A stretch of DNA of 64,000 nt from Verrucomicrobiia bacterium (GTDB lineage: Bacteria; Verrucomicrobiota; Verrucomicrobiia; Limisphaerales; Pedosphaeraceae), in contig DATAUW010000027.1 in the NCBI GenBank assembly GCA_036268055.1, positions 62,001 to 126,000 on the forward strand. Direction: 5' to 3'. Positions 24,424 through 33,382 of this stretch are shown piece by piece. Position 1 is the stretch's first letter, and every line of letters starts with the position of its first letter. The position numbers and the translations under genes are program-made. Under the pieces are notes generated by a model, which did not search any database, had not been told where the DNA came from, and saw nothing but the letters and a program-made list of their open reading frames with translations.

Positions 24424-25473
24424 TTATGCAACTCCTGTTTGTTCAGCCTGGACATTGACCGGCGTCCCAGCGCCCGCGTCACCCACGGTCATCTTGTGGA
24501 ATAAAGTGGTCCGTGAGTTTTGCAGATAGAGCCCGTCACCCGCGACCACCCGGCAACTTCCCGCCGTGAAACTTGTCACCGTTCCCGATGGCCCGGCCAC
24601 TCCCTGCACATTGAGCCAGAGCCCCGTGAAATCACTGGCCTGCGGCGAAGCAATCACCGTGCTTGAAACCTTGACCCCCAGCCACATCAACCCCGGCGCT
24701 GGCGTCAAACTAAAACCCGTGCCGCTCGAATCGCTCGCATACGCCACATAGAGAAATGAGGAAGTCCCGTTGCTGCCGTTCGAGCCGTTGGTTCCATTGG
24801 TCCCATTGCTTCCGTTGGTGCCGTTGATCCCTTTCCACGGCAGCCACAACCCCGCGAAGTTCGCCGCGATCGGCGAAACAATCTGCGTGTTGGTCGTCAG
24901 CCACGCGACAAATCCCAGGCTGGAATTCGGCGTCAGCGAAAATCCCGTCCCGCTCGTATCGCTCGCAAACGCGATGTAAAAATAAGCCGACGCTCCGTTC
25001 GTTCCATCCGAGCCGTTGGACCCGTCATTTCCATCCGCCCCGGCCGCACCCGCATATGCTTTCCACAACCCCGCGAAATCGCTCGCTTGCGGCGTCGCTA
25101 TCGGCGACGTCGAATTCTTCACCGCGATATAACCCTTGGACGAATCAAACGTATTGGTGAATCCCGTCCCGCTTGCGTCCGTCGCATAAGCGATATACAG
25201 GTAAGCCGCCGCTCCACCCGCCGCCGCCAAACCCCATTGCGAACCATTCAGCGAAGGCTGCAAATTAATGTTCGCCACCTTCGCGATGTAGAGGCTGCCA
25301 CCGTCCAAAGCCATTTGCCCCGCCGTGTAATTCGTGGTGCCACTCCACGGCCCGGTGTAAAGCGCCGACAACAATGCGATTGCTTCCGCAAGCCGGATCA
25401 AATGCGTCGGCGCCGTCGCCGCCGCGCTTTGAATGACTGGCGTATCAACCGTTAAATCAGTGAAATGATTCAT
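24424..25473 (-). CDS. Collagen-like tail fibre protein, 349 aa
   Basis: There is no signal peptide. The N-terminus (MNHFTDLTVDTPVIQSAAA) is followed by a GPWSGTTNYTAGQMALDGG carbohydrate-binding-like unit. Three repeats of a beta module (YLYIAYATDASGTGF to FAGLWKAY) are linked by Gly-X-Asn/Ser/Thr collagen-like runs, which should trimerise. The C-terminal tip is TLFHKMTVGDAGAGT. It directly follows the portal gene. This is the one fibre in the region that fits normal cytoplasmic virion assembly. Confidence 0.75.
   Translation of the reverse strand: MNHFTDLTVDTPVIQSAAATAPTHLIRLAEAIALLSALYTGPWSGTTNYTAGQMALDGGSLYIAKVANINLQPSLNGSQWGLAAAGGAAAYLYIAYATDASGTGFTNTFDSSKGYIAVKNSTSPIATPQASDFAGLWKAYAGAAGADGNDGSNGSDGTNGASAYFYIAFASDTSGTGFSLTPNSSLGFVAWLTTNTQIVSPIAANFAGLWLPWKGINGTNGSNGTNGTNGSNGSNGTSSFLYVAYASDSSGTGFSLTPAPGLMWLGVKVSSTVIASPQASDFTGLWLNVQGVAGPSGTVTSFTAGSCRVVAGDGLYLQNSRTTLFHKMTVGDAGAGTPVNVQAEQTGVA
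24770..24835. repeat. Tandem 9-bp codon repeats of the collagen-like region
   Basis: Gly-Thr/Ser-Asn codon triplets repeat without interruption, giving a 9-bp period on the minus strand. It is part of the fibre gene. Confidence 0.7.
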
Positions 25474-25485
25474 GAGCTTTTATGT

Positions 25486-26880
25486 TCAAACATCGTCGCC
25501 GTCACTCGATCCGGACGGGCGGCCCTTTCCTTTTTTCGGCGGTCCATGCGCCGCGTCGTAAATCGGGTTCGTGTGGGATTTTGGCAGCGCCGCCTCCGCT
25601 TTTTTATTTTCCCGCTCCGTCTCGGGATCTTCGCCGATGTCTTCCAGGAACGTCGTCTGGCTCAGCGGCCCGGATGCCAGCGCCGTTTTCAGCATGTCCG
25701 CCGCCACCCGCGGATCGGAAAAACATTTGTTGCTCCAAACGATTTTGATATTGCGCGGCGCGCCCAATCCCTCGATGAAGATGGTCCGCAAATGTTCCGC
25801 CATGTAATCGCGCTCCATCAGCGCCTGTTGCTTGAGCATCGGAAACACGAACGGATTCAAATTCTTTCCGAGCAACATCTGGCCCAGCGGCATCGCCCAA
25901 TTCGCCAGGCGCAACATCGCGCCCGAAAAACGGCCCTCTTGAAAATGTTTCGGGTCCGGCCAATTCGCCGCCTGCACCATCGTATGGTCAAAGTTCGTGC
26001 TCGCGCGCACATGGCCCACCTTGCCCTTGATTTCCTTCTTGAAAGAATCCGATCGTTTTTCATTCCAATGGTTCGCCTTGGAGCCCGCGTGCAAACCGCT
26101 CTTGATTTCGTAACCCATCTTATGCTGCTCGAGCACCAGCCGGCACGCGCCCCCCAAAGTCTGCGTCCCGACTTCGAGCGAAGTCATTTCCGCCGCCGCC
26201 GAAAATGCCGACGCTATCGTTGGCGAACCGAACCCGGTCCCCATCTTCGCCCGGCGCAAAACATCGAATCCAAAAACATTGTCTTTGTGGGTTATGAGCA
26301 GATGATTCGGGTTCTGCAAAAACTTGGTCTTTTCCGCCTGGGAAAAACCTTGCATCGCATTCGCCATTTCCGGCGTGATCCTATGCTCAATCTCCAACAC
26401 TTCCTCGCCCCACAAATCCGCGAGCTTGCAGTTTTCCACCGGATACGCGATCGGCGGTTTGCCTCCCTGCACGCGCCACACGCCCACGACGTTGTCCTCG
26501 ATCAGCCATTCCAGCCACGCCTCCCGCGCGTAACGCCGGTACATGCGGCGGTTGTTCTGCTCCCACGTCGTGATTTGTTTGCTGGCCTTCCCGTCCTCGG
26601 AAGCAATGCGAAATCCGAAATGGAAAAACGCCATCCGCAAAAGGATGATGCCGCGGATAAAAAACTGGTCCCGGAAATATTCCCGCGATTTTTGGAACTG
26701 CTCCCGTGGCCGCCGCGGCGCTTCCTGCGAATGGCTCAGCTGACTCTCCGCCGCGCTGAAGGAATAAGGCCCATCCACCACCCGTTCGCCTTCCCAGGCC
26801 GAACATAATTGAAATGCCGCACCCGCCGGCACAGGCAGCGGTTTGACGTAGGACGGTATCGGAGACTTCTTTCTAGCCAT
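25486..26880 (-). CDS. Phage portal protein (DUF935-like)
   Basis: The 464-aa protein has the helical and beta pattern of portal subunits. Examples are REYFRDQFFIRGIILLRMA, MYRRYAREAWLEWLIEDNV, IAYPVENCKLADLWGEEVL, RAKMGTGFGSPTIASAFSA, LANWAMPLGQMLLGKNLNP and ERDYMAEHLRTIFIEGLGA. The C-terminus is polar (GKGRPSGSSDGDD). Portals form the ring through which DNA is packaged, at the terminase docking site. Normally the portal follows the large terminase directly. Here a nuclease-helicase pair is inserted between them. The upstream gap holds the second 25-bp repeat. Confidence 0.8.
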   Translation of the reverse strand: MARKKSPIPSYVKPLPVPAGAAFQLCSAWEGERVVDGPYSFSAAESQLSHSQEAPRRPREQFQKSREYFRDQFFIRGIILLRMAFFHFGFRIASEDGKASKQITTWEQNNRRMYRRYAREAWLEWLIEDNVVGVWRVQGGKPPIAYPVENCKLADLWGEEVLEIEHRITPEMANAMQGFSQAEKTKFLQNPNHLLITHKDNVFGFDVLRRAKMGTGFGSPTIASAFSAAAEMTSLEVGTQTLGGACRLVLEQHKMGYEIKSGLHAGSKANHWNEKRSDSFKKEIKGKVGHVRASTNFDHTMVQAANWPDPKHFQEGRFSGAMLRLANWAMPLGQMLLGKNLNPFVFPMLKQQALMERDYMAEHLRTIFIEGLGAPRNIKIVWSNKCFSDPRVAADMLKTALASGPLSQTTFLEDIGEDPETERENKKAEAALPKSHTNPIYDAAHGPPKKGKGRPSGSSDGDDV

Positions 26881-26902
26881 TCAACCATCCAACCTCCCAC
26901 CA

Positions 26903-26927
26903 TCCGCCCCCGTCCCAACGAATTTAT
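26903..26927. repeat. 25-bp direct repeat, copy 2
   Basis: This is identical over 25 bp to 19881-19905. It lies 23 bp upstream of the portal start, within the gap after the helicase stop. The adjoining bases give CGTATAAATTCG in place of the CGAATAAATTCG palindrome. Confidence 0.7.
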
Positions 26928-26935
26928 ACGAAAAG

Positions 26936-28579
26936 TTAGCGCCTTTTCAGGTATGCCTCGGCCATTCGTTTGACTCTTGCCCCATCGTCGTTTTCATTCC
27001 GCTTAAGTCCCAATGCTCCAGCTTGGAGTAATCCTTGAACCTGTGCCGTCTTGATTCCCAGGACATTGGCCACAATCGGATCGCTACCCCCATCCGCCAC
27101 CAGGTAGAATTGGGAAACTCGTTCCGTCTGCCCATCGCGGAATAAACGCCCGCTGCATTGCTCGTGCACGCCCGGCGACCAATCCAATTCTCCATGTACG
27201 ATCGTGGACGCTTTCCTTTGCAATCCGTCAATGCCCGCCCCTGAGCGCAGCGACATGATGAATACTTGCGCGTCTCCATTAACGAAATCTCGAACTGCAT
27301 TCTCCTTTTGCGCGGGCGTTTCCGAACCCGTAAACATAACCCATTTCAATTTCATCTCGTCAAAATGAGCCTGCCAGATTTCGTAAACTTCCCGGTGCCA
27401 TCCAGTAAGAATTACCCTCTCGCCTTCATCCACGAGCATTTTGACGAACGCCGCGGCAAAGGGAGCTTTCGCAATGCCCGTCGCTTGGCGGAGTCGCATG
27501 TCAAATTCTCTTGCCGCCAGCCCCTTTTCCATGAAAGTGCCGTTCAATATTCGGTGCGCCAGTTCCGTCGCCACGTCTTTGATTTGATCAAGGCACTCTT
27601 CGGAATATTCGATTGTGTGCACAATCGTTTGCATGGGTGGCAGTTCACGGCCGACGTCTTTGCGGGTACGCCGAATCATCAGGAACTGGTCTTTCAGATG
27701 CGCGCCGAATGCTTCCGGGTCTTTCAACACCCAGTGGTCCCCGTGATGCCGGCACCATTCCCGTTCAAATTCTTCCCGCTCTCCTAATTCGCCTGGCGCG
27801 ATTACCTCGTAAATATTAAAAATCTCTCCGCCGTAATTATAAATCGGCGTAGCCGAGAGACCTAGTCGGCGTTGCGCCCCGTCGGCAATGGCATTGGCCG
27901 CGCACCATTTTCCCGTTCCTTCATGCCGCAGCTCCTGAACCTCATCAAATACCACGCAACGAATAAACTTCGAAAGAACTTCCGCCCAGGCATGCAACTT
28001 ATGGTAGGTGATGATATAAACGTCCGCTTCCGGTAAATCGTAAGTCTTTTGTTTATTGATGATGTGCGTCGTCGCGAAAGGCATGAACGCGCCAAACTCC
28101 GATGCCCATTGTTTCGCCAGATGCGTCTGCACCACGATTAGGCCGGGAAGATTTTCCGGCTGGGTCATGGCGCCAATGCCTATGGCAGTTTTCCCCAAGC
28201 CGAGTTGATCGGCGCATAGCAGCCGCCCTTTCGCTAGCAGAACTTCGAGACCCCGCGCCTGATAATCCCGCAACGGTTTTGCCAGTTCAAAGTATTGCGG
28301 CACATGCTCTGGGAGCAAAATCTTTTCCAGATGCTCCAGCGTCTGGCGATGCCTCGCCGCCCCGTCAACCAATTCACATTGATGTTTTATGCGAAGAGGA
28401 TACCGCCCCGTGAACCACTCAAGATCCCGGCAAATCTCCGGACTGTTTTTTACAGTGAGGGTTCCGAACTGATGCTTGGCAAACCGCCCGATGACATTTT
28501 TCAAACGCAGCATCACGTGAGGATCGGCTTTAATCTGCCAGCTACCCTCCACCAGCGACATCTCGCCATAGGTTTTCAT
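26936..28579 (-). CDS. SNF2-family DNA helicase, 547 aa
   Basis: Motifs are in order: Walker A (CADQLGLGKTAIGIG), motif Ia (LIVVQTHLAKQW), Walker B (CVVFDEVQELRHEG), motif III (LGLSATPIYNYGG), a C-terminal RecA-like lobe (VILTGWHREVYEIWQAHF) and motif VI (EQCSGRLFRDGQTERVSQF). These show an ATP-driven DNA translocase of the SNF2/SWI2 type. The start at 28579 is chosen because it overlaps the nuclease stop as ATGA. Starts at 28609 or 28657 are possible. It forms a unit with the nuclease gene, together inserted between terminase and portal. Confidence 0.85.
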   Translation of the reverse strand: MKTYGEMSLVEGSWQIKADPHVMLRLKNVIGRFAKHQFGTLTVKNSPEICRDLEWFTGRYPLRIKHQCELVDGAARHRQTLEHLEKILLPEHVPQYFELAKPLRDYQARGLEVLLAKGRLLCADQLGLGKTAIGIGAMTQPENLPGLIVVQTHLAKQWASEFGAFMPFATTHIINKQKTYDLPEADVYIITYHKLHAWAEVLSKFIRCVVFDEVQELRHEGTGKWCAANAIADGAQRRLGLSATPIYNYGGEIFNIYEVIAPGELGEREEFEREWCRHHGDHWVLKDPEAFGAHLKDQFLMIRRTRKDVGRELPPMQTIVHTIEYSEECLDQIKDVATELAHRILNGTFMEKGLAAREFDMRLRQATGIAKAPFAAAFVKMLVDEGERVILTGWHREVYEIWQAHFDEMKLKWVMFTGSETPAQKENAVRDFVNGDAQVFIMSLRSGAGIDGLQRKASTIVHGELDWSPGVHEQCSGRLFRDGQTERVSQFYLVADGGSDPIVANVLGIKTAQVQGLLQAGALGLKRNENDDGARVKRMAEAYLKRR

Positions 28580-28950
28580 AGCATGCTGGTCCACAATGGC
28601 AGGCAAGCGCATGGTTTCCCTGAAAGCGTTTCGGGAAGTGGATACGGTTTCGGGCAAAGCAGGAAGGTTCCGGCAATGCGCTCGGATTCCGCATATCGGC
28701 GGAGCTGTCGCAAGTGTCCATTCACTCCGCCGGCAATCTTAACTTCAAGCGCGACCAATCTTGGATACACCAATGAAACCACAAAATCAGGCCGGTCGGC
28801 ATCGCTCAGTCGGAACTCTCTAAGAAAAGGCACGCCTTCCCGAGTCAACATTTTGGCAATCTCCTCCTGAAGCTGCATCTCCGTTTGAAAAGAAAATTTG
28901 TATTGGCTGATCCGCCAATTCATAAGTTTTTTAAATTCTTGAATTTCCAT
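28576..28950 (-). CDS. PD-(D/E)XK nuclease-like protein (VRR-NUC-like), 124 aa
   Basis: The catalytic core is visible as Glu in LQEEIAKML, RPDFVV (Asp) and LVALEVKIAGG (Glu-x-Lys), the classic D-ExK pattern. It is followed by HLRQLRRYAES as in VRR-NUC or Hjc-like endonucleases. It is translationally coupled to the SNF2 helicase (ATGA). Phage replication modules often carry such pairs, but here they are next to packaging genes. It might process packaged or foreign DNA. Confidence 0.75.
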   Translation of the reverse strand: MEIQEFKKLMNWRISQYKFSFQTEMQLQEEIAKMLTREGVPFLREFRLSDADRPDFVVSLVYPRLVALEVKIAGGVNGHLRQLRRYAESERIAGTFLLCPKPYPLPETLSGKPCACLPLWTSML

Positions 28951-28960
28951 GCTCTCCTCC

Positions 28961-30826
28961 TTACATCACACTTCCCCATTCACCATTCCCGCCCGCACCA
29001 TCCGCAAATTCCCACTCGGCCATTTGCAGCCACACCAGAAAGCGCACATACGCGTAAATCTGCGCGTAAGCCAAATCCTTCTTCTTCCCGCCTGCGCTGA
29101 ACTGTTTCGCGCCCTTCGCCGTCAGCGCAAACGTCCCGTCCTGATTCACCGCCACTTGCAAATTCACCAACTGCCCCCGGCCCGCGTCCAGCGTGCGCAA
29201 CGCCCATTGCTTTTCCTCCGGCCACGCCAATGTCTCTTCCCGCTGCCGTTCGTTATACGGCTTGGGCCAGCTCACCGATTGATACACCACCGCCTCTTGG
29301 AAGACATTGTGCATCGCTTCATAAAGCACGTCCTCGCCCGCCAAATGCGGCCACAAACTTTGAATGCCCGGATCTCGCCGCCGATACATCGTGAGGATCT
29401 GTTGCACGTTCGGACCGGTGCGTTCCAGGTCCTCGATGCACGCGATCGGCACGCACCGCGTTTTGATCCCATCAATTATCTGCTCTTCCTTGATCATCTC
29501 GTCGTTGATCCAGATGCCGCCGCCTTGGGCGTCCATGCAGATCCCGGCGAGACCAAAATGCCGGTGCTGCTTATGGATGAACGCGCTCCACTGGCTCGCC
29601 GTCGCGCCGCGCAAACGATAAGCCCACACGAATTCACACAGCCAATCGCTCGCCGTCTTCGATGGCTCTTTGACACCCGGTCGCGGACGCACGCGCAGGA
29701 TGGCCATCGCGCCGTCGTCCGACTTCGTCCCGCGCGCCGGCGCCGGGTCAATGCCCATGAAATAAAAAGTCAGCGCCTGGCTGATCTCATTGAAACGCGT
29801 CAACTTTTCGCGGTTCAAAATCGGCTGCAAATCATTCCGCTCGCCCACCTTCACGCAAGCGCCGACCTTGTCCTCGGAATACCAACCCGTCGTTTCGCGC
29901 CGGCGGATGCCCAGGCCCTCCCGCAAAAAATGCGACGGCGTGAATTGCTTGTGCATGCGCGAAATCGCGCCCCAGTCAATGATCTGTTCCTTGAACGGTT
30001 TCCCGGTGTGGCTCTTTAAATTCGACGCGTCTTTGAATGAGAACGAAATAATCGCGTACTCGGGATTGCCCGCCGCGATTTCCCGCTCGAACTGCGCCAC
30101 GCGCGCCTGCGAAGGATGGTTCGTATGTTCCGCCGTCGCGGAAAAAATCACCCGGTTCTTCCACAACAAATGATGCTGGTTAAAATTCGCCTTGCGCAAG
30201 CGCCCGAGGATTTGCTGGTTGATGCCGCCGGTCACCGCCCCCGCTTGATTGTAAGTCGTGCTTTCCCCTTTCTTTTTCCCCATCGTCTCCACCTTGGTCC
30301 ATTCGTCAATGACCACGCCGTTCATCGTCAACCCGGCTTGGCCGATGGCATTCTGCAACCAATTTGGCGCGGGCATCCTCACCACCGATCCATTTTTAAA
30401 ATGCTGCGAATAACAGGCCGGGCCTTTGCTGTTGTCTTTACCGTCCTTGTCACCCTCAAAATCAGTCTTGCCCAACTGCGCGCGAAAGTATGGGTTCGCC
30501 CCCATCCGCGTGTTGTAGTTCGGCCAATAGATGGACTTGCCCGCCTCGAACGTCTGGTAATAAGCGCATAACCATTGCTCCTCGATCAGCATCGCGCGAA
30601 GCTGCTGCACCGCCCACAAGCGCAAAGATTTTCCAGTGCCGAAACCCGATTCATCAATCACATTCGGAACCCACCAGAGAATGCGGAACGCCGCCGCCTG
30701 AAAGGCATCGAACGTGATGGACAACAAAATCCGCGCTGCCAAAACTGGATCAATCAGGAAATCATCCACCATTGTCGGGGTGATTCTCAACCGCTTCGGC
30801 GAACTGGGAACGAGCACATCCATCAA
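28961..30826 (-). CDS. Terminase large subunit
   Basis: The 621-aa protein carries an N-terminal ATPase and a C-terminal nuclease domain. Walker A is GFGTGKS (residues 61-67), Walker B is GVVIDEW (about 170-176), and a coupling motif SATAEH follows. The RNase H-like nuclease starts at FYFMGIDPAPARG (catalytic Asp) and continues with GICMDAQGGGIWINDEM. It packs DNA through the portal and cuts concatemers. The Walker A has the phage-type GFGTGKS form. The portal lies two genes downstream instead of adjacent. Confidence 0.9.
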   Translation of the reverse strand: MMDVLVPSSPKRLRITPTMVDDFLIDPVLAARILLSITFDAFQAAAFRILWWVPNVIDESGFGTGKSLRLWAVQQLRAMLIEEQWLCAYYQTFEAGKSIYWPNYNTRMGANPYFRAQLGKTDFEGDKDGKDNSKGPACYSQHFKNGSVVRMPAPNWLQNAIGQAGLTMNGVVIDEWTKVETMGKKKGESTTYNQAGAVTGGINQQILGRLRKANFNQHHLLWKNRVIFSATAEHTNHPSQARVAQFEREIAAGNPEYAIISFSFKDASNLKSHTGKPFKEQIIDWGAISRMHKQFTPSHFLREGLGIRRRETTGWYSEDKVGACVKVGERNDLQPILNREKLTRFNEISQALTFYFMGIDPAPARGTKSDDGAMAILRVRPRPGVKEPSKTASDWLCEFVWAYRLRGATASQWSAFIHKQHRHFGLAGICMDAQGGGIWINDEMIKEEQIIDGIKTRCVPIACIEDLERTGPNVQQILTMYRRRDPGIQSLWPHLAGEDVLYEAMHNVFQEAVVYQSVSWPKPYNERQREETLAWPEEKQWALRTLDAGRGQLVNLQVAVNQDGTFALTAKGAKQFSAGGKKKDLAYAQIYAYVRFLVWLQMAEWEFADGAGGNGEWGSVM

Positions 30827-30827
30827 T

Positions 30828-31100
30828 TTAATATTTTCCGAACAACCACTGCCGGCAGATGGTTTGCGCCAGGGATTTCAAATGAATCGCATGCGTGCCC
30901 GCCATCAGCGGCGGCCGCTTCAAAACCGCGCCCAGCGCGTGCATTTCCTCCCGCGAAACCTGAATCATAAGCTGCTTTGAACCTTTCGGCGGCTTATCCG
31001 CGCACGTTAGAAACAACACCGGTTTCTTTTTCCCCGACCTCTGCATGGGCCCCACGGCTTTGACCTTCAACCCATCCACGTTGACTTTTTTATTTTTCAT
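30828..31100 (-). CDS. Small basic protein next to the terminase, 90 aa
   Basis: The protein starts MKNKKVNVDGLKVKAVGP and is rich in Lys. The central part KKPVLFLTCADKPPKGSKQ leads into MIQVSREEMHALGAVLK. No domain is recognised. The start overlaps the end of the preceding gene by 11 bases and the stop is one base from the terminase start. A packaging accessory role is an inference from position. Confidence 0.6.
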   Translation of the reverse strand: MKNKKVNVDGLKVKAVGPMQRSGKKKPVLFLTCADKPPKGSKQLMIQVSREEMHALGAVLKRPPLMAGTHAIHLKSLAQTICRQWLFGKY

Positions 31101-32373
31101 TTTTTGGCTCCAATAGATCTTCGAAATCGTCCCCCTCACCCGGCATCACGCCGTTTTGCAAATCCACCAGCGGTTCCTTTTGCGCCTCCTGCATCGCGAC
31201 CACCGCCGCGCGAAAACCCGCATCCAGCTTTTTCAAAATCTTTGGCTTGAATTGGCTGCGGAAATTCGGGTCGTAAAGGTTGTGCATCGCTTCCACGATC
31301 GCGATATTCAATCCCATGCGATACCGCGGCGCCGGTGATTGCACGCTCTGTCGCAAAAGAATTTCGACCTCGGTAGCGGTGTTCACGCGGTCCACGAGCT
31401 TGCGGTCCCCCGTCGAATAATAATTGCGATGCGCCAGGTTCAGGTCGCTGATCACGCCCCGAAACGATTGGCGGCTTTGGATGGACATTTCCGGGTACAT
31501 TTCCTGAAGCTCCATCAACTGCTCCTGGAGATTCGTTTCGATCTGTTTCTTCAGGTCGTAAAGCTCGCGAAATTGTTTCGACCCCGGCGAAAGCTTCATC
31601 ATGTCCGCGCTGAACCGGCGCAGATACAATTCATTCATCAGCGCCTCGCGCGCGAGCGCGCCACCCACTTGCTCCGCCAGCGGCTTGCGCCAACTTTCCA
31701 GCCTTGAACAAAACCAATCCCGCTCAATGCGATTGTCTTCCGCTGGCCGGTTGACGGTCTGTTTCGTCTCCGCGTTCCAGCTTGAGACTCTGAACATCTC
31801 CTCGCTAAACCCAAAATCCCGCAGCACATTGTCCGCAAAGGCCAGCGCCGGTTGCGGCCCTTCCTCCTTTCTCGTTTCTTCGTTCCCCCCTCCGCACTCC
31901 AAACTCCGCATTGCGTTGGACCATATCGCCCGTAAAGCGTCCAGCTCCGCTTGCAATTCTTCCCCCGTGATGCCCATCGTCTCGCCCAATTCCTTGCGCG
32001 TATGCGGCCGCAAATCGTCCGGGTGCGCGTCTGGCGAGGGTATCACCGGCCCAATGCCGAATATCCTCCGGCAAATGAGCCAAGGCCGCGAATGCTGCAA
32101 CCCCAGCTCGTGAAATTCCACCAGCACTTTTGGCAATTCACTCGACGCCGCAATCTGAAACTCCGCCGCAAATAATTCAAACAACTCCACCCGCCAGGGA
32201 ATTCTTTCTCCTAACGGTGTATATTCGAGAATGGGCGGCAGGGCGGCGCGGACTGCCTTCGCCTTTTCCTCGTCGGTCAGGTGCAGTGATGGCGGAAGAT
32301 GCGTCACTCCACTTCCCAACTCCCCGCTCAGCAGGTCAGCCGACTCCTCCCCGCTCTTTTTTTTATTTTTCAT
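31090..32373 (-). CDS. Hypothetical phage protein before the terminase (small-terminase candidate), 427 aa
   Basis: This largely helical, charged protein has LTDEEKAKAVRAALPPILE near the N-terminus and helices such as RIERDWFCSRLESWRKPLA and LMNELYLRRFSADMMKLSP. It has no Cys cluster and no clear helix-turn-helix. The middle contains an in-frame GTGCGGA repeat (31890-31914). Position right before the terminase genes suggests a small terminase or packaging recognition role. The length is greater than usual, so this is only a candidate. Confidence 0.45.
   Translation of the reverse strand: MKNKKKSGEESADLLSGELGSGVTHLPPSLHLTDEEKAKAVRAALPPILEYTPLGERIPWRVELFELFAAEFQIAASSELPKVLVEFHELGLQHSRPWLICRRIFGIGPVIPSPDAHPDDLRPHTRKELGETMGITGEELQAELDALRAIWSNAMRSLECGGGNEETRKEEGPQPALAFADNVLRDFGFSEEMFRVSSWNAETKQTVNRPAEDNRIERDWFCSRLESWRKPLAEQVGGALAREALMNELYLRRFSADMMKLSPGSKQFRELYDLKKQIETNLQEQLMELQEMYPEMSIQSRQSFRGVISDLNLAHRNYYSTGDRKLVDRVNTATEVEILLRQSVQSPAPRYRMGLNIAIVEAMHNLYDPNFRSQFKPKILKKLDAGFRAAVVAMQEAQKEPLVDLQNGVMPGEGDDFEDLLEPKNEK
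31890..31914. repeat. GTGCGGA short-period repeat inside a coding region
   Basis: This is the same family as 2686-2710 and is read in frame as NAMRSLECGGG in the 427-aa protein. Confidence 0.6.
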
Positions 32374-32621
32374 TATGATTTTAATCGGACTACAAGTATC
32401 CCGTTTGAAACGCCCACAACTCGCCCATTTGAGAATTCAACCTGGGTCGGATTTTGTTCCTTATCGGCTGTGTAGTTTCTGCTTTGCGCTGTGGCAGTAT
32501 CAAATGCCAATTCTGCAAGCGCTTTGCGCTTGTCTTCCCAAGGCACGTCGGATGTGTCGGGATCGTAAAACCTACCTGCTCGGTTCCACCATTCTTCAAA
32601 TGCTGCTTCATTGTTACTCAT
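32373..32621 (-). CDS. Small acidic phage protein, 82 aa
   Basis: It starts MSNNEAAFEEWWNRAGRF and contains DVPWEDKRKALAELAFDTA, a pattern often seen in short phage proteins of unknown role. It ends GRVVGVSNGILVVRLKS. Its stop shares a base with the next start (TAATG). The lower GC content compared with its neighbours is noticeable. Confidence 0.6.
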   Translation of the reverse strand: MSNNEAAFEEWWNRAGRFYDPDTSDVPWEDKRKALAELAFDTATAQSRNYTADKEQNPTQVEFSNGRVVGVSNGILVVRLKS

Positions 32622-32640
32622 TTTTTCCTTCAATTTGATT

Positions 32641-33381
32641 TCATACGCTAGCCCTCTGCATCGCAAACACCCCGGAAAAGTTTGCGAGAATTTGTTCCGC
32701 CGTTTTCGGCACCGCGGGATTTTCCCGGTTCATCGCCAGCCACAAATAGAATTCCCGCATCTCCTCTTCCGTCCGCGATTCCACCGCCGCCGCCGCGTCC
32801 GCGATCAACCCCGGCGTGTAACTCGTCCCGCTGCGCGATGGCAGCTTCAGCGCATAATCAATCGTCTTGATCACCGTATGCAGCCGGATAATCTTCGGCT
32901 GCTCGATGACCGTTCCATTTTCGCGCCGATAAATCTCCGCCGGCAACAGGCTCGCCTGTTGATGCGCCTCGTGGGAAATGCGATGCCGGTTGCGCGAGAG
33001 CGCGCTCGCCATCGCCCCCTTCTCCTCGCGCGACCGAAAGTCGGAAGCCAGGTTCGCATTGAGCCGCGCAAACGATTCGCACAGATACCCGTTGCCTTCG
33101 GCCTCCTTTTTAAGCCAGCCCGATTCCTCCAGGAGTTTCACCGCCTCAAGGTCTCCGAACCACGTCAGGCAACTATTCCCAAACAAAATCACGCCGGGAC
33201 GGTTAAGCCATCCGGCGCGGTTCGTCGTCTGCGCATGATACGCCAGTTCCCGATATAGCCGCACGACCATCGCCAGCGCAACAACCGAACCGTCATTTTT
33301 ATTCCGCGCGCTATCAATCGCATGATTGAGCAAGCGAAACTCCGGCAAGCTCTCCAAATCCGCAGTTATTTTGATTTCCAT
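32641..33381 (-). CDS. Hypothetical phage protein, 246 aa
   Basis: A mostly helical, charged protein with PEFRLLNHAIDSARNKNDG near the N-terminus, VVALAMVVRLYRELAYHAQ after it, and YLWLAMNRENPAVPKTAEQ at the end. No membrane segment or known motif. It is one base after the stop of the gene at 33383. Packaging or head-assembly function is a guess from position. Confidence 0.55.
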   Translation of the reverse strand: MEIKITADLESLPEFRLLNHAIDSARNKNDGSVVALAMVVRLYRELAYHAQTTNRAGWLNRPGVILFGNSCLTWFGDLEAVKLLEESGWLKKEAEGNGYLCESFARLNANLASDFRSREEKGAMASALSRNRHRISHEAHQQASLLPAEIYRRENGTVIEQPKIIRLHTVIKTIDYALKLPSRSGTSYTPGLIADAAAAVESRTEEEMREFYLWLAMNRENPAVPKTAEQILANFSGVFAMQRASV

Positions 33382-33382
33382 A

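Noticed and set aside
24770-24835. CRISPR-like array appearance
   Set aside because: The repeats are 9-bp codon repeats of a collagen-like protein without spacers.
25465-26808. Long plus-strand ORF, 447 aa
   Set aside because: Antisense shadow of the portal gene.
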